A stretch of DNA of 64,000 bases. It comes from Anarhynchus alexandrinus (Eukaryota > Chordata > Aves > Charadriiformes > Charadriidae). Positions within the stretch are counted from its first letter, which is position 1. Each line of letters begins with the position of its first letter. The notes under the pieces are model-generated. The model was not told the origin of the DNA and did no database searches. It saw nothing but the letters and a program-made list of their open reading frames with translations. The stretch lies in assembly GCA_008711295.1 (NCBI GenBank), contig VUYV01000063.1, positions 2,031,978 through 2,095,977 of the forward strand, written 5' to 3'. A program made the position numbers and the translations under genes. Below are positions 45,167 through 57,327 of this stretch, in pieces.

Positions 45167-47704
45167 ACCCTTTCTTAAAACAAACTCCCAGCGATTTTCA
45201 TGATGTTCCTTTCAAAAGTTCAGTACAATCTTTTGGTTTTATTCACTTAAATCTAGAGCAATTCTACATAATGAAAGGAAAGAATGAATATAAACATGTT
45301 TCAGGATTCCAGATTCCCGTTCTCTTTCGGAAGACTGTTTTTCCTTATGGCACAGGTCTGCACTGCTACAGACCTCGCTATGAAATAATGAGAAGTTGGG
45401 GAGAGAAGGGGAACAAGCGCAGTTACCCCGGAAGATTCACTTAATTAAAGAGACACAAAGTGATGTCTCCATCTACTTAATGCCACTAGCTGTGCACCCA
45501 GGTAAAAAAGAGGAAAAGAAAAATAAAGGAGTCACTGCCGTATGTTGAGAGCTGAGAGTGTCCTTTCACACCGCTGATTTTTTATGAGAAATGGTGTTTT
45601 CCAAGAGCGTGTGCTGCCTACCTAAGGTGCTGGAAGCTCCTGTGCTCAGAAAACTGTGCTGCACCACAACGGTGTGTACTTCTAACATACACCCGTAAAA
45701 TGTATAATAAATATAGTGATTCTTTTATACATGTAGGCAGCTTCTAATAATTGGTGTTTCCCATATCACCAATCCAGTTTGGCACGTATGCACTAACCAT
45801 AAATTAATTCCCCGTGATTGGGACCCCCGTTCTCCTGCAGAGTTTCCTGGCCATGGAAAGGACCCCAAGACCCACTCTCCACCCTGCACGAGGGCTGGGA
45901 TGGCATCTCCAGCCTGGTGGCCACAAAGAGGTGGGTATTTGCCCTACGAGTGACTCCAATGGGTGGACGATGGCCTCGGTGGCGGCGAGCAGCGGACGCG
46001 GCTGAATGTGGCATGTTTGACGTGTATCTGAAAAAACTCAGGTTCTCTCCTGACGCTGTATTTTGTTTGGATGTGACCCACTCTCCAATTTTATGATAAA
46101 ATGAGAGCATAATTCACATATTAGCATTTCAAAACCTGTACAGCTGCAGAATGAGTAAACAGTGGGGTGAGTAATCATCACTAATCTGCACTGGAGAAAG
46201 AGAGGGAGAGAGGGAAAAAAAAGAGCACATAATTTTGTGGTGTGTTAAACCAAAAAAACATGTTTTGCACTTCTTAAAACATCTCAAATTCTTTTTTTTT
46301 TTTATCTGTGTTTTAGAGGTGACAGAGAAAAATCTATCTTTTAGCTGAACTAATCTCAAACAAATTAATATCCTTTCTTATATAAATTTGTTTGGGGAAA
46401 CTTGAAACTGTAGCATAACCTATTGATTACACTATTTGAATTAAGTTTTAGAAATCCTACAGCTGTTTGCTGTCAAAATTTAAACCTACTGTCTATTTTC
46501 AGCTGTGCACTTAATACACGTTTCACCTGGTGACTCAATAACATTTTAATATAAAAGTACATGATCACGGAACATATGTTCAGTGTTCATACGAGGCTTA
46601 ATAGCGACAGAAGGGGTAACAATTAACAGTTCTGTTTTTCTGGGTATACGGGGTCCAAGTTGAAAGTTTTTCCTGGGCTGCTTCCAAAAAATCTTTGTTC
46701 CTAGTGCCTTGACCTTTGAGGAGTTTGGAATCAATGAGCCACGTTGCCTTCCATAAGGGTGTCAAGTGCAGAATAAAAAACTGCGTCACATCATTTTTCA
46801 CCGCGGCCAGATGAGGTCTGAGTGAAGGAACAAGGAACAGGAAAGCAAGAACATCTGAAAAATTGACTCTGCAAGCTGGAATGTGATTCTGCAATAAGGG
46901 GCAACTCTCCTTTTTCTTTTTTTTTTGTCTCTCTTTTGGGTTTTTTTTTGCCAGAGTAGGCAGGTTGTAGACAGATCTGGGTCTCAGCCTCCCACCCCCG
47001 GGGCCCCCGTGTCAAGGAACAGTGATAGAGCGCCGTTCATTTATGCAACATCTGTAACGCATATAGCAACGTATTAATAGCTCAATATGCCAATCTGCCA
47101 CTGTGCATTTTGACCTAGCAGGGACCAGAAGCATGGAAGGTCTGTAAGGCAGATGTGGGAATGGCAGCGACGGTGGAAATTAAAGGCAGACACGAAGAGT
47201 TTTGCACACAGCATTGCGGAGCGGTAGTTCTTCTGGAAGAGGCTAATGCTTCCAGCTCAGTTAGGAGGTTAATAGAGCTAATCTTCTGTATCACTATTAT
47301 TTATAACATGTTGTTGGACTTAATGTTTATGAAGCTCAAGCTGTATAGTGCACATCCAATTATGTTTTCTTACAGCCATGGAGGGTTTTATGAAAAGGAA
47401 TATTGAGTGAATGCTTTATTGCTGAAAAATATTGTATTGGTTAGAAGGGAAGTTAATCCAATAGGAGGTAAAAACAGTAACAAAGGCTACAGCAAATACA
47501 AGATGCTTTAAATTCATTGCATGACATTCTCACCCTAATTATTAGCCCACACTGGGAATAAAAACAGCACCCTCATCTTCAAGTTATTATTTTTTTTTTT
47601 CCTTTCCTCATTTTTATTGCACATTTACATAAGACTTGTATGCCTTGTACTTCTTCCAGGCAGGCTTATAAGGTTTCTTTTAACCCTTTACTTCTCTTCG
47701 CACA
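45167..47704. other. Non-coding DNA
   Basis: Purine-rich tract at about 46192-46225; T-tracts at about 46290-46302 and 46941-46949 (a G3T9 junction). Frames of 92-105 codons near 45793-46110 and 46598-46894 have no recognisable domain. No transposable element is identified. Confidence 0.45.
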
Positions 47705-47850
47705 GCCGTGCAGGAAGTCTAATTTTGCCCCCGCGGAGGCAGTGGAAGGCAGGTGGCGACGGTGCAGGCAGCTGGGGTGGAGGTGGCCAAGCCGCGATGG
47801 GCGCAGAGGTGGCTGGAGCTTGAACGAGAGCCCAGCGGTTCAGATGGTTA
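47705..47850. promoter_or_regulatory. Short CpG-enriched, G-rich islet
   Basis: CCCCCGCGGAGGCAGTGG near 47730 and GCCGCGATGGGCGC near 47791, with many GG runs, contrast with AT-rich flanks. Open frames on both strands follow from composition. Function unknown. Confidence 0.3.
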
Positions 47851-49816
47851 TCCAACCTCAGCCCCCAGAGCCCCTTGGGTCTGGAAAATTGGAACGGAAA
47901 ATCTTCGAGGAACAACTTTTTCTTTTTCTTTATTTTTTTTTTTTTTTGTGAGATTTCCAGTATTTCCTGCTTCTAATTGGACCGGAAATATTGCAAGAGC
48001 AAATCTTTCTCGTGGTATGGAGGACCAGCCCCACACCTGGCAGCAGAAATGTCCAGTGGATGGTTGAGTAAGGAAAAAGAAAAAAACTCTTTGAAAAATG
48101 CCCTGGCCCTCATGAAAGACCATTGTTTTTACAGTTAGGGAGAGGAGAAAGAATGAAGTGGGGTTTTGTGGTTTGTACTTTATGCTTAATATAAGGAGAG
48201 TGAAAGAAAGTATGACTGAAGGAAAAAGAGGGAAGGAAGGAAGATTAGTCAGTTAATAAAGGAGATTTATGTTAGTGACAGTAGGTAGGCAAATTGCACT
48301 GCTAAATGGGGTATGGACTTCTTTTATGTGGACAAGAGAATTTATCAATTTTATTTAACTGAAACTGCACCATAATCGTGTCCTCAGGGCCTTGGCTGGA
48401 GGAGACACCCATCTCACGGAGAAACGGGTCTGGAGGCACCCATGGTGGCCAGCAGTCCCTGGGGCAAAAATTTGGGTAGGTTAGGAACGGTGCAGTCTTC
48501 TGCATATTTTTCCAACAAACAGTTTTTTCTGTGCGAGGGGGATTAATGGAGAATATTTTATGCTGCAGTTTTGATCAAGGCTTGGGATTTTTTTAACCTG
48601 TGTCACAAGTCAAAGGTGCACGTGGGCTGCTGCGGCTATCCCACCTTTTCAATGAGAAGCTTAGGAGGTCTTTGAGGGCTGAGCAAAGCCAGCTGAGATA
48701 GGTACTCAGAAGCCTGAGATCTTGGTTGACGATGCAAGTAGTCTTTTCTGTCATCGTTGTCAAACAGACTGGACAAAAAGATCCAACCGCACGAAGGATG
48801 GGCAGATGGTTGGTGTCTGACCCGTCTCCAACTGGCTTGCACGAGCATTTCTTCCCAGAGTGCTGGAAGGCATCTGTGTAGCCAGTGCCTGATGAATTTC
48901 CTTGGAAGCATTCATGATTTGAGCTTGTATTATGTATGTTCCTGGTTATACGTGAACTTCTAAAAACACATGGGTTGTTCTGAAGTTCTGTACGCCATTA
49001 TTAAATTCAGTGTTTCCAGCAGGAATTTAGCTCCTGGTGTTACAGATGATGAGACCTGATGAACTGCTATGAATGTGCTATCTGCCTGAAGCTGAGTGAG
49101 CTCCCACTCCAGAGTGGGATTTGTCAGAGCATGCCCAATCTAGGACAGGACCTACAAGAGGAGCCTTTTCCTCCACTGGCCACATCACTGCAGCTTCATA
49201 TCTCTCTAAGACCTGACACAGGTGTAGCTAAAGGATCAGGGTCTCAAACAAGAATCAGAGCAGAACAAAATATGGTTATTGCTCTATGGACAGAAATAAA
49301 TAATACTCTGTGGCTGTTATTTCATTTATCATTTATGCACTTGAATCTATACTCACCTAAATCCTATACATATGTCCTTAAATGCCTGCAGAAATCTCAG
49401 ATTTCTCCTCTTCAATTACAGGTACCGTACAAAGCCTGCTTTCTATTAAAAAAAAAAAAAGTATTCAGAAAAAATGCATTCTTTCTCAATCCCTAAGCCA
49501 TTTGGCGCTTCAGAAAATCATTAGAGAAATGTGCTTTGCAAAGCCAAAAATATCTCCCTCTCAAAACCCCGCCCTCTTTTCCAGTGTCTTCTGCGAAAGT
49601 AACACAGGCAAATGCAACGGCGAGAGTAAAGAATGGCCAAGGGGCCAGCAGAGGCTTCAGATGCCTGCAGAAGGTGAAGGTGAGGCCAGAAGGACCGGGA
49701 AAAGGAATGGTGAGGATTTGTGAAGGCCGTGGTTTAAACAACCCATTTTCCTGTAGAATCCTGTAAATGTACGGAAATTGGCAAAGGACTACCAGCACCA
49801 AATAAGGATGTCATGC
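47851..49816. other. Non-coding DNA
   Basis: T-rich at about 47919-47948; a GAAGGAAG-type purine tract at about 48205-48245; an A12 run at about 49449-49461. The 145-codon (49059-49496, +) and 91-codon (48636-48911, -) frames are not recognised. Confidence 0.45.
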
Positions 49817-50570
49817 TTAATTTGAGAGAAAATTCAGTGTGTATTCTTCAGATAAGGCGGGGTTAGGGTTCAAAACAGTAAGAAGTTCACTGACTTGGTT
49901 TATGGCTGGACATTTAGTTGACCTTATTGATAGACCTTCTTTACATTTGCAACGACAAGATGTATATTTACATTTTTTCAATGTGAAAATATTTACTTTT
50001 AAAGTAAATGCATTTGAAATGACCAAAACTAAGATGAAAATTATGGGTAGGGCCTGGAACAGAAAGGTGATTTTGACAATTTATCTTCTTGGACGTAGAG
50101 AGCTGGAGTGGCATGAGAATCAGCTGAAGCTGAGTCATTATTTGTGGGAGAAAAGACTTGATTTGTCTCAGACTGAGTCTAATATTAATGTTGGGATTAA
50201 GCTTTGAAAAAGAAGTGAGGCAGAGCCCGTATTATTAATGTATATGTCTGTAATAGAAAATTGAATTGTGAACTGGCATTGGAATGAGTTTGAAAAGTTT
50301 AATTTGGTGATAATTATGGAAGATGTGCAGGAGAAGATTAGAAAAAGAGATTGGGGAAAATAAAAAGGCTAGAAGACATACTTCTTTTGTTACACAGGTT
50401 GAGAGTCAAAGAAAAACAATACTGTTTAGATCATCAAACTCTTGCTTTGGGCATTTTACCTAAGCTGACAGAGTTTGGGTCTGTTGATAAGAATAGATTA
50501 CACTTTGGAAAAAGAACAACTAAAGATCTAGTTGTATCCCTGGGTATTCTCAGACATTGAAAGATAAACT
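49817..50570. other. AT-rich segment open on both strands
   Basis: A plus-strand frame of 122 codons (49839-50207) overlaps a minus-strand frame of 69 codons (49817-50026). The minus-strand product has a cysteine-lysine cluster, KCKYTSCRCKCK. I cannot match either to a family. Two-strand openness in AT-rich DNA is mildly unusual, so this could be an eroded mobile-element gene, but nothing shows it. Confidence 0.12.
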
Positions 50571-51855
50571 GGATATTCTACCGAGAAGACAGGACTAGGA
50601 ATGGCCTTAAACTAGTCGTTTAGTTGGAGGACGAATATCTTTGAATATCTTTGAAATTACTGAGATCTTTTTTAGGGCTAGTCAGAGTTGCCCTCCATTT
50701 CTGCCTGTTCAGAGGAATGAGGCCTTATTATCATGAGAACTCAAACTTCACATTGATTTTGAACTACAGCTGTTTTGAGATGAAACTAATGCTGCAGGGA
50801 AAAGTTGTTGCACTTTAGGATTATCCAAAGGTCAAATATTCAGAATAATCTGATAGGGAAAAACAGTACTCAATTTAATGGAATAATGTTTAATAGGAGA
50901 AGAAAAATACTCTAAACTGGAAGACTCTATCATAAAAAAAAAAAAAAAAATCAAGGAGAATGCCAAAACCTCAGAGTCTGTGCTGTTTCACAGGACTGTA
51001 TGTAGGCAGCACACAGGACAAAATGTACCAGGCATTCAGGAGGTCCAGTGGGGTCCCTTCAATCTGAGAGACTATCCTCTTCTGGTTTCTTCTGGAATAA
51101 GTCTCCATTTGTCCACGAGTGAGCGCAGTGTGTAGCACTTTATTTTTAATTCTGACTCCTCCTAAATCAGACTCACTTTTGCGAATTTTGGTTCTCTTGC
51201 AGATCCTCTGTGTGGACCTTCTTTGTCTGAAATTTGGTAGGGCAGCAAAACAAAAGAGGATTCAGAATGATTTTTTGCTTTGTCGGTAGATCCATCACAT
51301 TCCAGACATCGCTCCACCTCATGGCAGGCAGGCCATGGAGAACACGATCCATTAACGATCAGCAAGGCCCGTTATGTTGGATATTAAGCAATATGATCTT
51401 GTATTCAGTGCTTCCAAGTGCAGAGTAAAACCTTCAGGTGTTCCGGAATAAAATGATGAATCTGAATTGGTGGATGCTGAGTTTTGAGCTATGAGACGTA
51501 CGGGCCAGTTTAGAAAGTCAATGTCACCTGGAGATCCTGCTCATAGAGCAAATGACTTCTCTTCAAATCTACCATAAAATGTTTTGTGAAATGTGATTGT
51601 CTGAATAGCCCTAACTAAAGACATTCATGTTTACTCAGGTTTTATCAGTCTGTCATCTATTTTATACCAGGAAACGATAAAGGAATATGAGTGTGTAATG
51701 CAGGGTAACATCTGCCATCCCACTACAGAACTATAAACTATACCTGTGCCAACCCTACTACTAAACACACGAAATCTTTAAGGAAGATTATCTTGATTTT
51801 CACTAGTTTCAATAAGCATAATAAGCTGAGCTGTACAATATCTCCATTTCCTCCT
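50571..51855. other. AT-rich non-coding DNA
   Basis: A short direct repeat of GAATATCTTT lies near 50633-50655, and an A17 run at about 50935-50951. I see no gene or element. Confidence 0.5.
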
Positions 51856-52110
51856 CCACACGTTGTTGTCTTGCGTGGCGAAGAGGTGGCAGATTTCTCC
51901 AGCTGGTAGCCGTCCTCCCACCCCTGAATGCCCCTCGGCTGCGGGCAGGGCTTGGGAGGCAGCGGGCAGGGGGTGGGCAGGCCCTGGGGGAGCAGCGCCC
52001 GCGGGGCAGAGGACAGCAGAGTCCGACCACCCCGGCCTCCCACCGCATTCCTCCGCTCAGCCTTACCGGAGGTGGCCAGGCAGGGGGTCCGCGCCGGGGT
52101 TACGCTGGGC
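51856..52110. promoter_or_regulatory. CpG islet with G-quadruplex motif
   Basis: About 20 CpGs occur in about 255 bp, with high G+C. At 51943-51990 at least six GGG runs are separated by 2-8 bases, so a quadruplex is plausible on the plus strand. Vertebrate CpG-island promoters often combine both features. Frames are open in several phases (138 codons minus, 95 codons plus) but carry no recognisable domain. Confidence 0.45.
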
Positions 52111-53009
52111 CACTCTCCCCGCTGCAAACAGGAACCTCCAGCAATGCTAAACAAATCAGGCTGCCAAGGGTTTTTTTTTTTTTTTCTTTTCTTTTCTTTT
52201 TTTTTTTGTTCCTAACTTTCCCATAAAAAGATTCAGGTAAATGTAGCATGACGAGCCAATTTAAGCCAATTTCAAAGTTATTTGAGTAATTGGTTATTAA
52301 GATAACACTCTCAAATTTCAATTCAGCAATTATCCTCTTAAAGATACAGAATGTAAGTATAGGAGGAAAAGCGTATGCATTAAAGCTACAGAGGCCCTTT
52401 TTTAAAAAAAAATAAAATGTGTAGGCATTTGAAAAAAACATATAACTTCTAATCTCATTGAACTGAGACATCTTCTAACATGTGCAACCCTTCTATGTTG
52501 AAAGCAAGTGTTTCTAAATTTTGGAAATGGAGTTGACTATTATTAGTGCTCATAAAGATTAAGAGACTAAGTGAAGACCCTCCTTTTAATATATGTAAGC
52601 TCCTTACCCATAACTTAAGAACCACAAGGGGACAGAACATTGTCTTCCCACAAGGCTGCACTGCAGACTGATGCAGAGTGTGATGATGGAAATAATGGCT
52701 TTGGCAGAAGTACTTGGTTTGGAGCCAATATCTCCATCCTAATGAATGGTGGAATTACCACAGAAAAGCTTTACAGTTACAGGAAAAAAAAAAAAAAAAA
52801 AAGGAAAGAAAGAAAAAAAGGAAAAAGAAAGAAGAAATGTGCAGCTTATTCCCAGTTAATCAACCCCGTAGGATGGATGGCCATGACCAATTATTACTCC
52901 CAGATACTACTGGTTAATCACAAAGCGCGTAGTTAAAAGGACTTGCGTTAGCTACTTGGCTGCTGAAAGCAATAGTGTAGAATCTGCAAATGTTCACCAG
53001 AAGATTAAG
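52111..53009. other. Non-coding DNA with T- and A-rich tracts
   Basis: A T-rich tract with interspersed C lies at 52171-52208, and an A20 run passes into GGAAAGAAAG purines at 52783-52836. I see no gene. Confidence 0.5.
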
Positions 53010-53025
53010 GTTATGCAAATGCTGG
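53010..53025 (+). promoter_or_regulatory. Octamer-containing 16-mer, copy 1
   Basis: GTTATGCAAATGCTGG contains the POU-factor octamer ATGCAAAT (53013-53020). The same 16 bases occur at 54284-54299. A chance repeat of this length within about 1.3 kb is unlikely, but the flanks do not align over a longer stretch. Confidence 0.4.
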
Positions 53026-53539
53026 GAAGTTTCCTACGCTAGCAAAGTTGCCTTTCAGGAAGGTGAAGTGTTTTTTTATTCTCAGAACGGCACTAGATGG
53101 GGTTTAGGGAAATGTTACTGACAGCAGGGTGCCGCACGTGTTCACGCCAGCTCCGGGTCCTCCTCGCTTTACGATGTCCTCAGCTACCGCTCAAGGCAAA
53201 TATTCTCTTGGAGGAAGGGTAATATCAGCCGAGTACATCAACTGAGCGTACCCCTCGGCTGCAGCCAACAGCCTTCGGCTAGCGCGCCTTGCATTACAAT
53301 TGTGTCTATAAACCAGGGGAAGCAACGATGCAAAACCAAGGTCTACAGCTTTTTCTGCCTTCTCACTCGAGACCCGGGTAACAGGGGACTTCAGAGGAAA
53401 AGGGAAGAGAGCGCATCCTGCCGGAGCAGGGTCGGGGTTTGACTCAGGTTCACGCACTTGGGCACGGACCAGCAAAATGCAAAGGACCAAACCAGCTAGG
53501 ACAAGAAAGAATACGAAGCTGGGGCTGATTTGCTCCTGA

Positions 53540-53613
53540 TGAAAATTAACGTGCTTCCACTGGAAATTTCCGTGGAGCTAAGCCAACTCTCCGCAGCTCG
53601 GAATCCGGCCCTT
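53540..53613. repeat. Remnant of an old sauropsid interspersed repeat
   Basis: CCACTGGAAATTTCCGTGG, AGCTAAGCCAACTC and CAGCTCGGAATCCGGCCC follow the end of the repeat seen at 31292, whose copies finish like CCACTGAAGTC, GGAGCTACGCCAA and CAGCTGAGGATCTGGCCC. Family name left open. Confidence 0.4.
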
Positions 53614-54283
53614 TTGTGTTCAGATCAGTTATAATAATTAAAGATATATTAAGACAGCAGAGTGCAGTGTAATCAGGACTGGGAAAAAGACTTCAGAGTT
53701 ATTTTAGCTTTAGTCTTTCTGTTTATTTTTTGTGACTGAGATCGTTCAAATAATATGTCTCCGGGGGATAGAGTAAAAATATAGATTCTAATTTGAATAT
53801 AGATAAACACTGGATTATATATCACAAAATATGCTGGTGTAGCATATGCACTACATGCGACATGTTAACACCAAGTATGACGTAACCACAGCACCAAGCC
53901 AACTTACTTTTATCGTGCTAATGTATTTTTTACCTCCAAACATTAATATTTTTATATCTATATATATGTACTGCTACAATGCCATATTCTCAGGTTTTAC
54001 AGTTTCGCTGCATTTTTCTGGCATAGGTTACAATGGAGGAAAAACGCCAACTGGAACATGTCGAAAAACAAGATCATAAGGTTTCACTCAAGTTGCTTAA
54101 ATTATTATGTAGGAGGTATATTATCGACCTTTTAATAAAAACCTTTACAGTCTCCATGGAAACATTTTTACATTGACATATAAAAACATAAATGGAAAAA
54201 AAAAATGTTGTAAAAAAATGAATCTGGTCTCCTGTTCATAAATTAGAGGCCGCCTTTACTGTGGGGTGCCTTATCTTCCCTCC
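53614..54283. other. AT-rich non-coding DNA
   Basis: Contains TTATAATAATTAAAG near 53629 and a TATATATA-type patch near 53957. Short unrecognised frames only. Its texture is enhancer-like, as in other AT-rich stretches of the window. Confidence 0.4.
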
Positions 54284-54299
54284 GTTATGCAAATGCTGG
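54284..54299 (+). promoter_or_regulatory. Octamer-containing 16-mer, copy 2
   Basis: Identical to the 16-mer at 53010-53025, on the same strand. It is followed by GATTCATTAGTTGAGC, which contains a homeodomain-like CATTAG. It may belong to a conserved element at about 54280-54400. Confidence 0.4.
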
Positions 54300-56030
54300 A
54301 ATGATGATTCATTAGTTGAGCATCTTACTGTATCCTGTGTAGTAAGCTGAGGTATTCAAGAGGTTTAATCCTAAAATAGCACTTACTCTTTCTGTAATGC
54401 AGCTTCCTACCTACTTTTAAACCAGGACAGCACTTGAGTGCATTTGAACTCAGGTTAAACGCGCAGTAGATGGAGCAACACTCGGAAATACCGATTCATG
54501 AAAATCGAAGTTCACAAGAACGTGCGCTCCTGGTTTTCTTTTTGCTTCAAATAAGAGACTCTCATCCTGACTGGACTGAATTTCCAGGAGTTTGCAGTCT
54601 TCACAGAAGAGAAAAATCCTACGGTAGCCTCAGCCTCACGTGCTGGAGCCCGAGCAAGTTTGGGAAGGGGCGAGGAATCTCACAGCACATCATTTGAGAT
54701 AAGGATCAGTCTCTCTTGATTTGAATTCCAGAGCTCTCAGCTGTGGTCTGCTGACATCTCGTCAGCATCTGTGACATTTACCAGCGATATACCGTTTATA
54801 TCACTCTCAACTCCAGAGGCCAGATGACAAGATGCAAAGACATTAGAATTCTGATCATAATACAAAGGAAGAAGTTTGTGGTGTTAAGAGAGGAGTGCAA
54901 TAAAAAGAGCACAGAGATGGTTTTCCAAGATGCAGGAACACTTTCTGAGTTTAAGCGCAGTACTAAATGGGCTTTTATTTACAGATAATTCTCTGGCATG
55001 TTTCTCTTTCACTCTAATCTCTGTTCCCTCTTTAATCAATGCAGAACTGGGCCAGCCATTTGCAGGAGCATTCTTTACATGAGTACACATGAAGCAGCTT
55101 TCAGAGGAGCCTGAAGAAATAAAATTGTCAATGTTTACTAAAAAAGAAAAACTGTTCCAGAAGAAGGTCTGGTCAAATATTATCTAATGATGCACTTATC
55201 TGGCTCATACACTAAAACATAGAACAAAAAAATTCTCCAACTGAATCATTTAGCTCTCCACTGCTTTGCAAGTTAAAAAAATCAAGAGAGTGATTAGCAC
55301 TTAGATTTTAAATAGTTGTATGAAGAGTCTTTATAGACAGGTAAATGTCATTTTCTGAATGCCATAGATAATACAGAGGAATCATGCAGGTTTAAGTTCC
55401 CTACAAAGCCCAGTGAAATTATTGAATGCCTTTGCACACTCTTCAGCAGCATCAGAGAGGGTTCAGGATGAAACTAAATAGACGTTGACTTTGAAATATA
55501 ATTTAGTATCACAACAGACAGCTGTCGTCCCATACGCAACACAAGCAGGATATTTATATATATAGACATACAATATATATAAACACACACACTCTAGTTA
55601 TCCAAACACATTTTTAATATCTTTTTTTTCAGTTTCTATCTAAGACAGTTGATGATTTTCAGCAAATTCCGTTGCTGAATCAAACTTGAAGGGAACATCC
55701 TTGACTTAGACTTAGATTTAGGATTATTTATCCTAGATACGTGGATAGCTTTTGCAGTGCCTTGAGCTTTGCCTTAATAACCAACATTGCAAAGGAAACT
55801 GATTTTCACAAAGTGCTCAGCACCAATTCTCTAAATACCGGAATCTCCCGAAAGTATCTCAAATTCGCCTTGGCCAGGCTCACCAGAGGAAATAGGTAAA
55901 GGGAGTAAGTCACGCTAAAGCGATTGTTGAAATGAATGCCGCAAAGTGTTGAAAATGTGGAGAGTGCATTGTCCAGTATTACCCAGGGAAAAAAAAAAAG
56001 CAGTTATTCAAACCTGGAAAGATCAGAGGA
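54300..56030. other. Non-coding DNA
   Basis: Few frames above 60 codons and none recognised. A TA/CA microsatellite lies at 55551-55594. No CpG islet or transposable element. Confidence 0.5.
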
Positions 56031-56090
56031 ATATATATGTATATATATAAAAATATGAAAAAAAAGTTGATAAGCACACACACACACACA
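56031..56090. repeat. TA and CA microsatellites
   Basis: A TATATATG/TA run at about 56031-56050 and a CA run at 56074-56090, separated by A-rich sequence. Confidence 0.9.
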
Positions 56091-56622
56091 GAGGCAGCAG
56101 CACAGAGCTCCTTTCCGTCGTGCCCAACGCCTGCCTTCAGGCTCCGACCTCCAGCCGACGCTGCAGAGCAGCACCGGAGAGCTCAGTTAAAATCTCTCTC
56201 TCAGCCAAATTATTGAATAATTTCTTCCGTCATATCTGTAGTTACTATCAGGTAGAAAGATGCTACTGCGGGTTTGGAAAAGGCACGGGCATAAGCTGAC
56301 TCCCGTGCTCGGGATGTAATTCTTGAATGCCTACATTTTCCATAGTCTTTAATAAATACTACTGAAACTCGTAAGGACATTTTTGCACGTGTAAGTGGAG
56401 AGCCCTTTATTCACTTGAAGGACTGAACTACCGTATAATGAGACTCCCATCTGGCAAAATACAGCGAATTCTAGAAAGTATGGTTTAAAAGGAAAGCACG
56501 TGTACTCTGGCTGTTTTAATTACCTGCATTTTTTCAGTTGTCCACTTAGCTAAATTTTACCTTCTTATGTGCGCGTTGCCTGCTAAATACTACCTAAATA
56601 TGGTTGAACGTTCACCTGGTAA
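56091..56622. other. Non-coding DNA with a small CpG patch
   Basis: CpGs cluster at about 56115-56172, then AT-rich sequence follows. No gene is recognised. Confidence 0.45.
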
Positions 56623-57327
56623 ATGATTAAAGATCAATCTTGCTGTTCCCACTCGCAGGGGATGACAGCCTTGTTCTTCTCCCCGCAGAGTTTGATGTCT
56701 CAGGTAATGCCGGGAGACCACCCAGCGTGGCAAGTCCTGCCGCGCTTTACGGCTATCGTATTTCTCCCAATTGCATTCCCCTTTTTCCTTCGCTCTTCTA
56801 CACCTGGAAGCGAAGTGGAAAATATTCTTCCTGCAAAAGTGGCCGAGAAGTCAGAGGCCACAGCAGAGGGGCTCAGCTGGCACCGCGCAGGCATCTACTT
56901 TGTCTTTTCAGCAGGGACAGAGCGGCAGCCCCAGGTCCCTCCCCAGGGACCCCATGGGGTTTCGTGGCCACTCGAGCCAACGGTCCCCCGAGTAGGTCTT
57001 GCAGGAGTCACACCCCACCTCCCTCGTTCTTCGGTCCCGTTGTTCCCACCGCGGACCGTGGCTTGTATCCACAAATTGGCCCCTAGCTATGATCTTAATC
57101 TGTGGTTGTGGGGCCAACAAAAATGTGCCAACATTTTTGGCAAATCTTCCCTGCAGTGTTTGTGCAGATCTCTGCAGGTCATTAACCTTACATCACCAGC
57201 GATAAGAGGCTGGGCATTGCGAATGCATTTGCACGGTCTCCAAGGCTCAGCCCTTGTCAATCCGAGCATCCAGTGCCAGCACAGCAGCAGTCAAATGAAG
57301 AATCCTCTTGCCCATCCTCCCAAATGA
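56623..57327 (+). other. Unrecognised 234-codon ORF
   Basis: One of the longest non-repetitive frames, but it lies in GC-rich sequence where other frames are also open (148 codons from 56640, 74 codons from 56771). The protein is proline- and serine-rich with a short hydrophobic stretch near codons 45-57 and no domain I know. Overlapping long frames in several phases point to composition rather than coding. Confidence 0.1.

Noticed and set aside
56623..57327. 234-codon plus-strand frame as a gene
   Set aside because: Other frames are equally open in the same GC-rich stretch, and the protein shows no known fold or motif; kept only as a low-confidence ORF.
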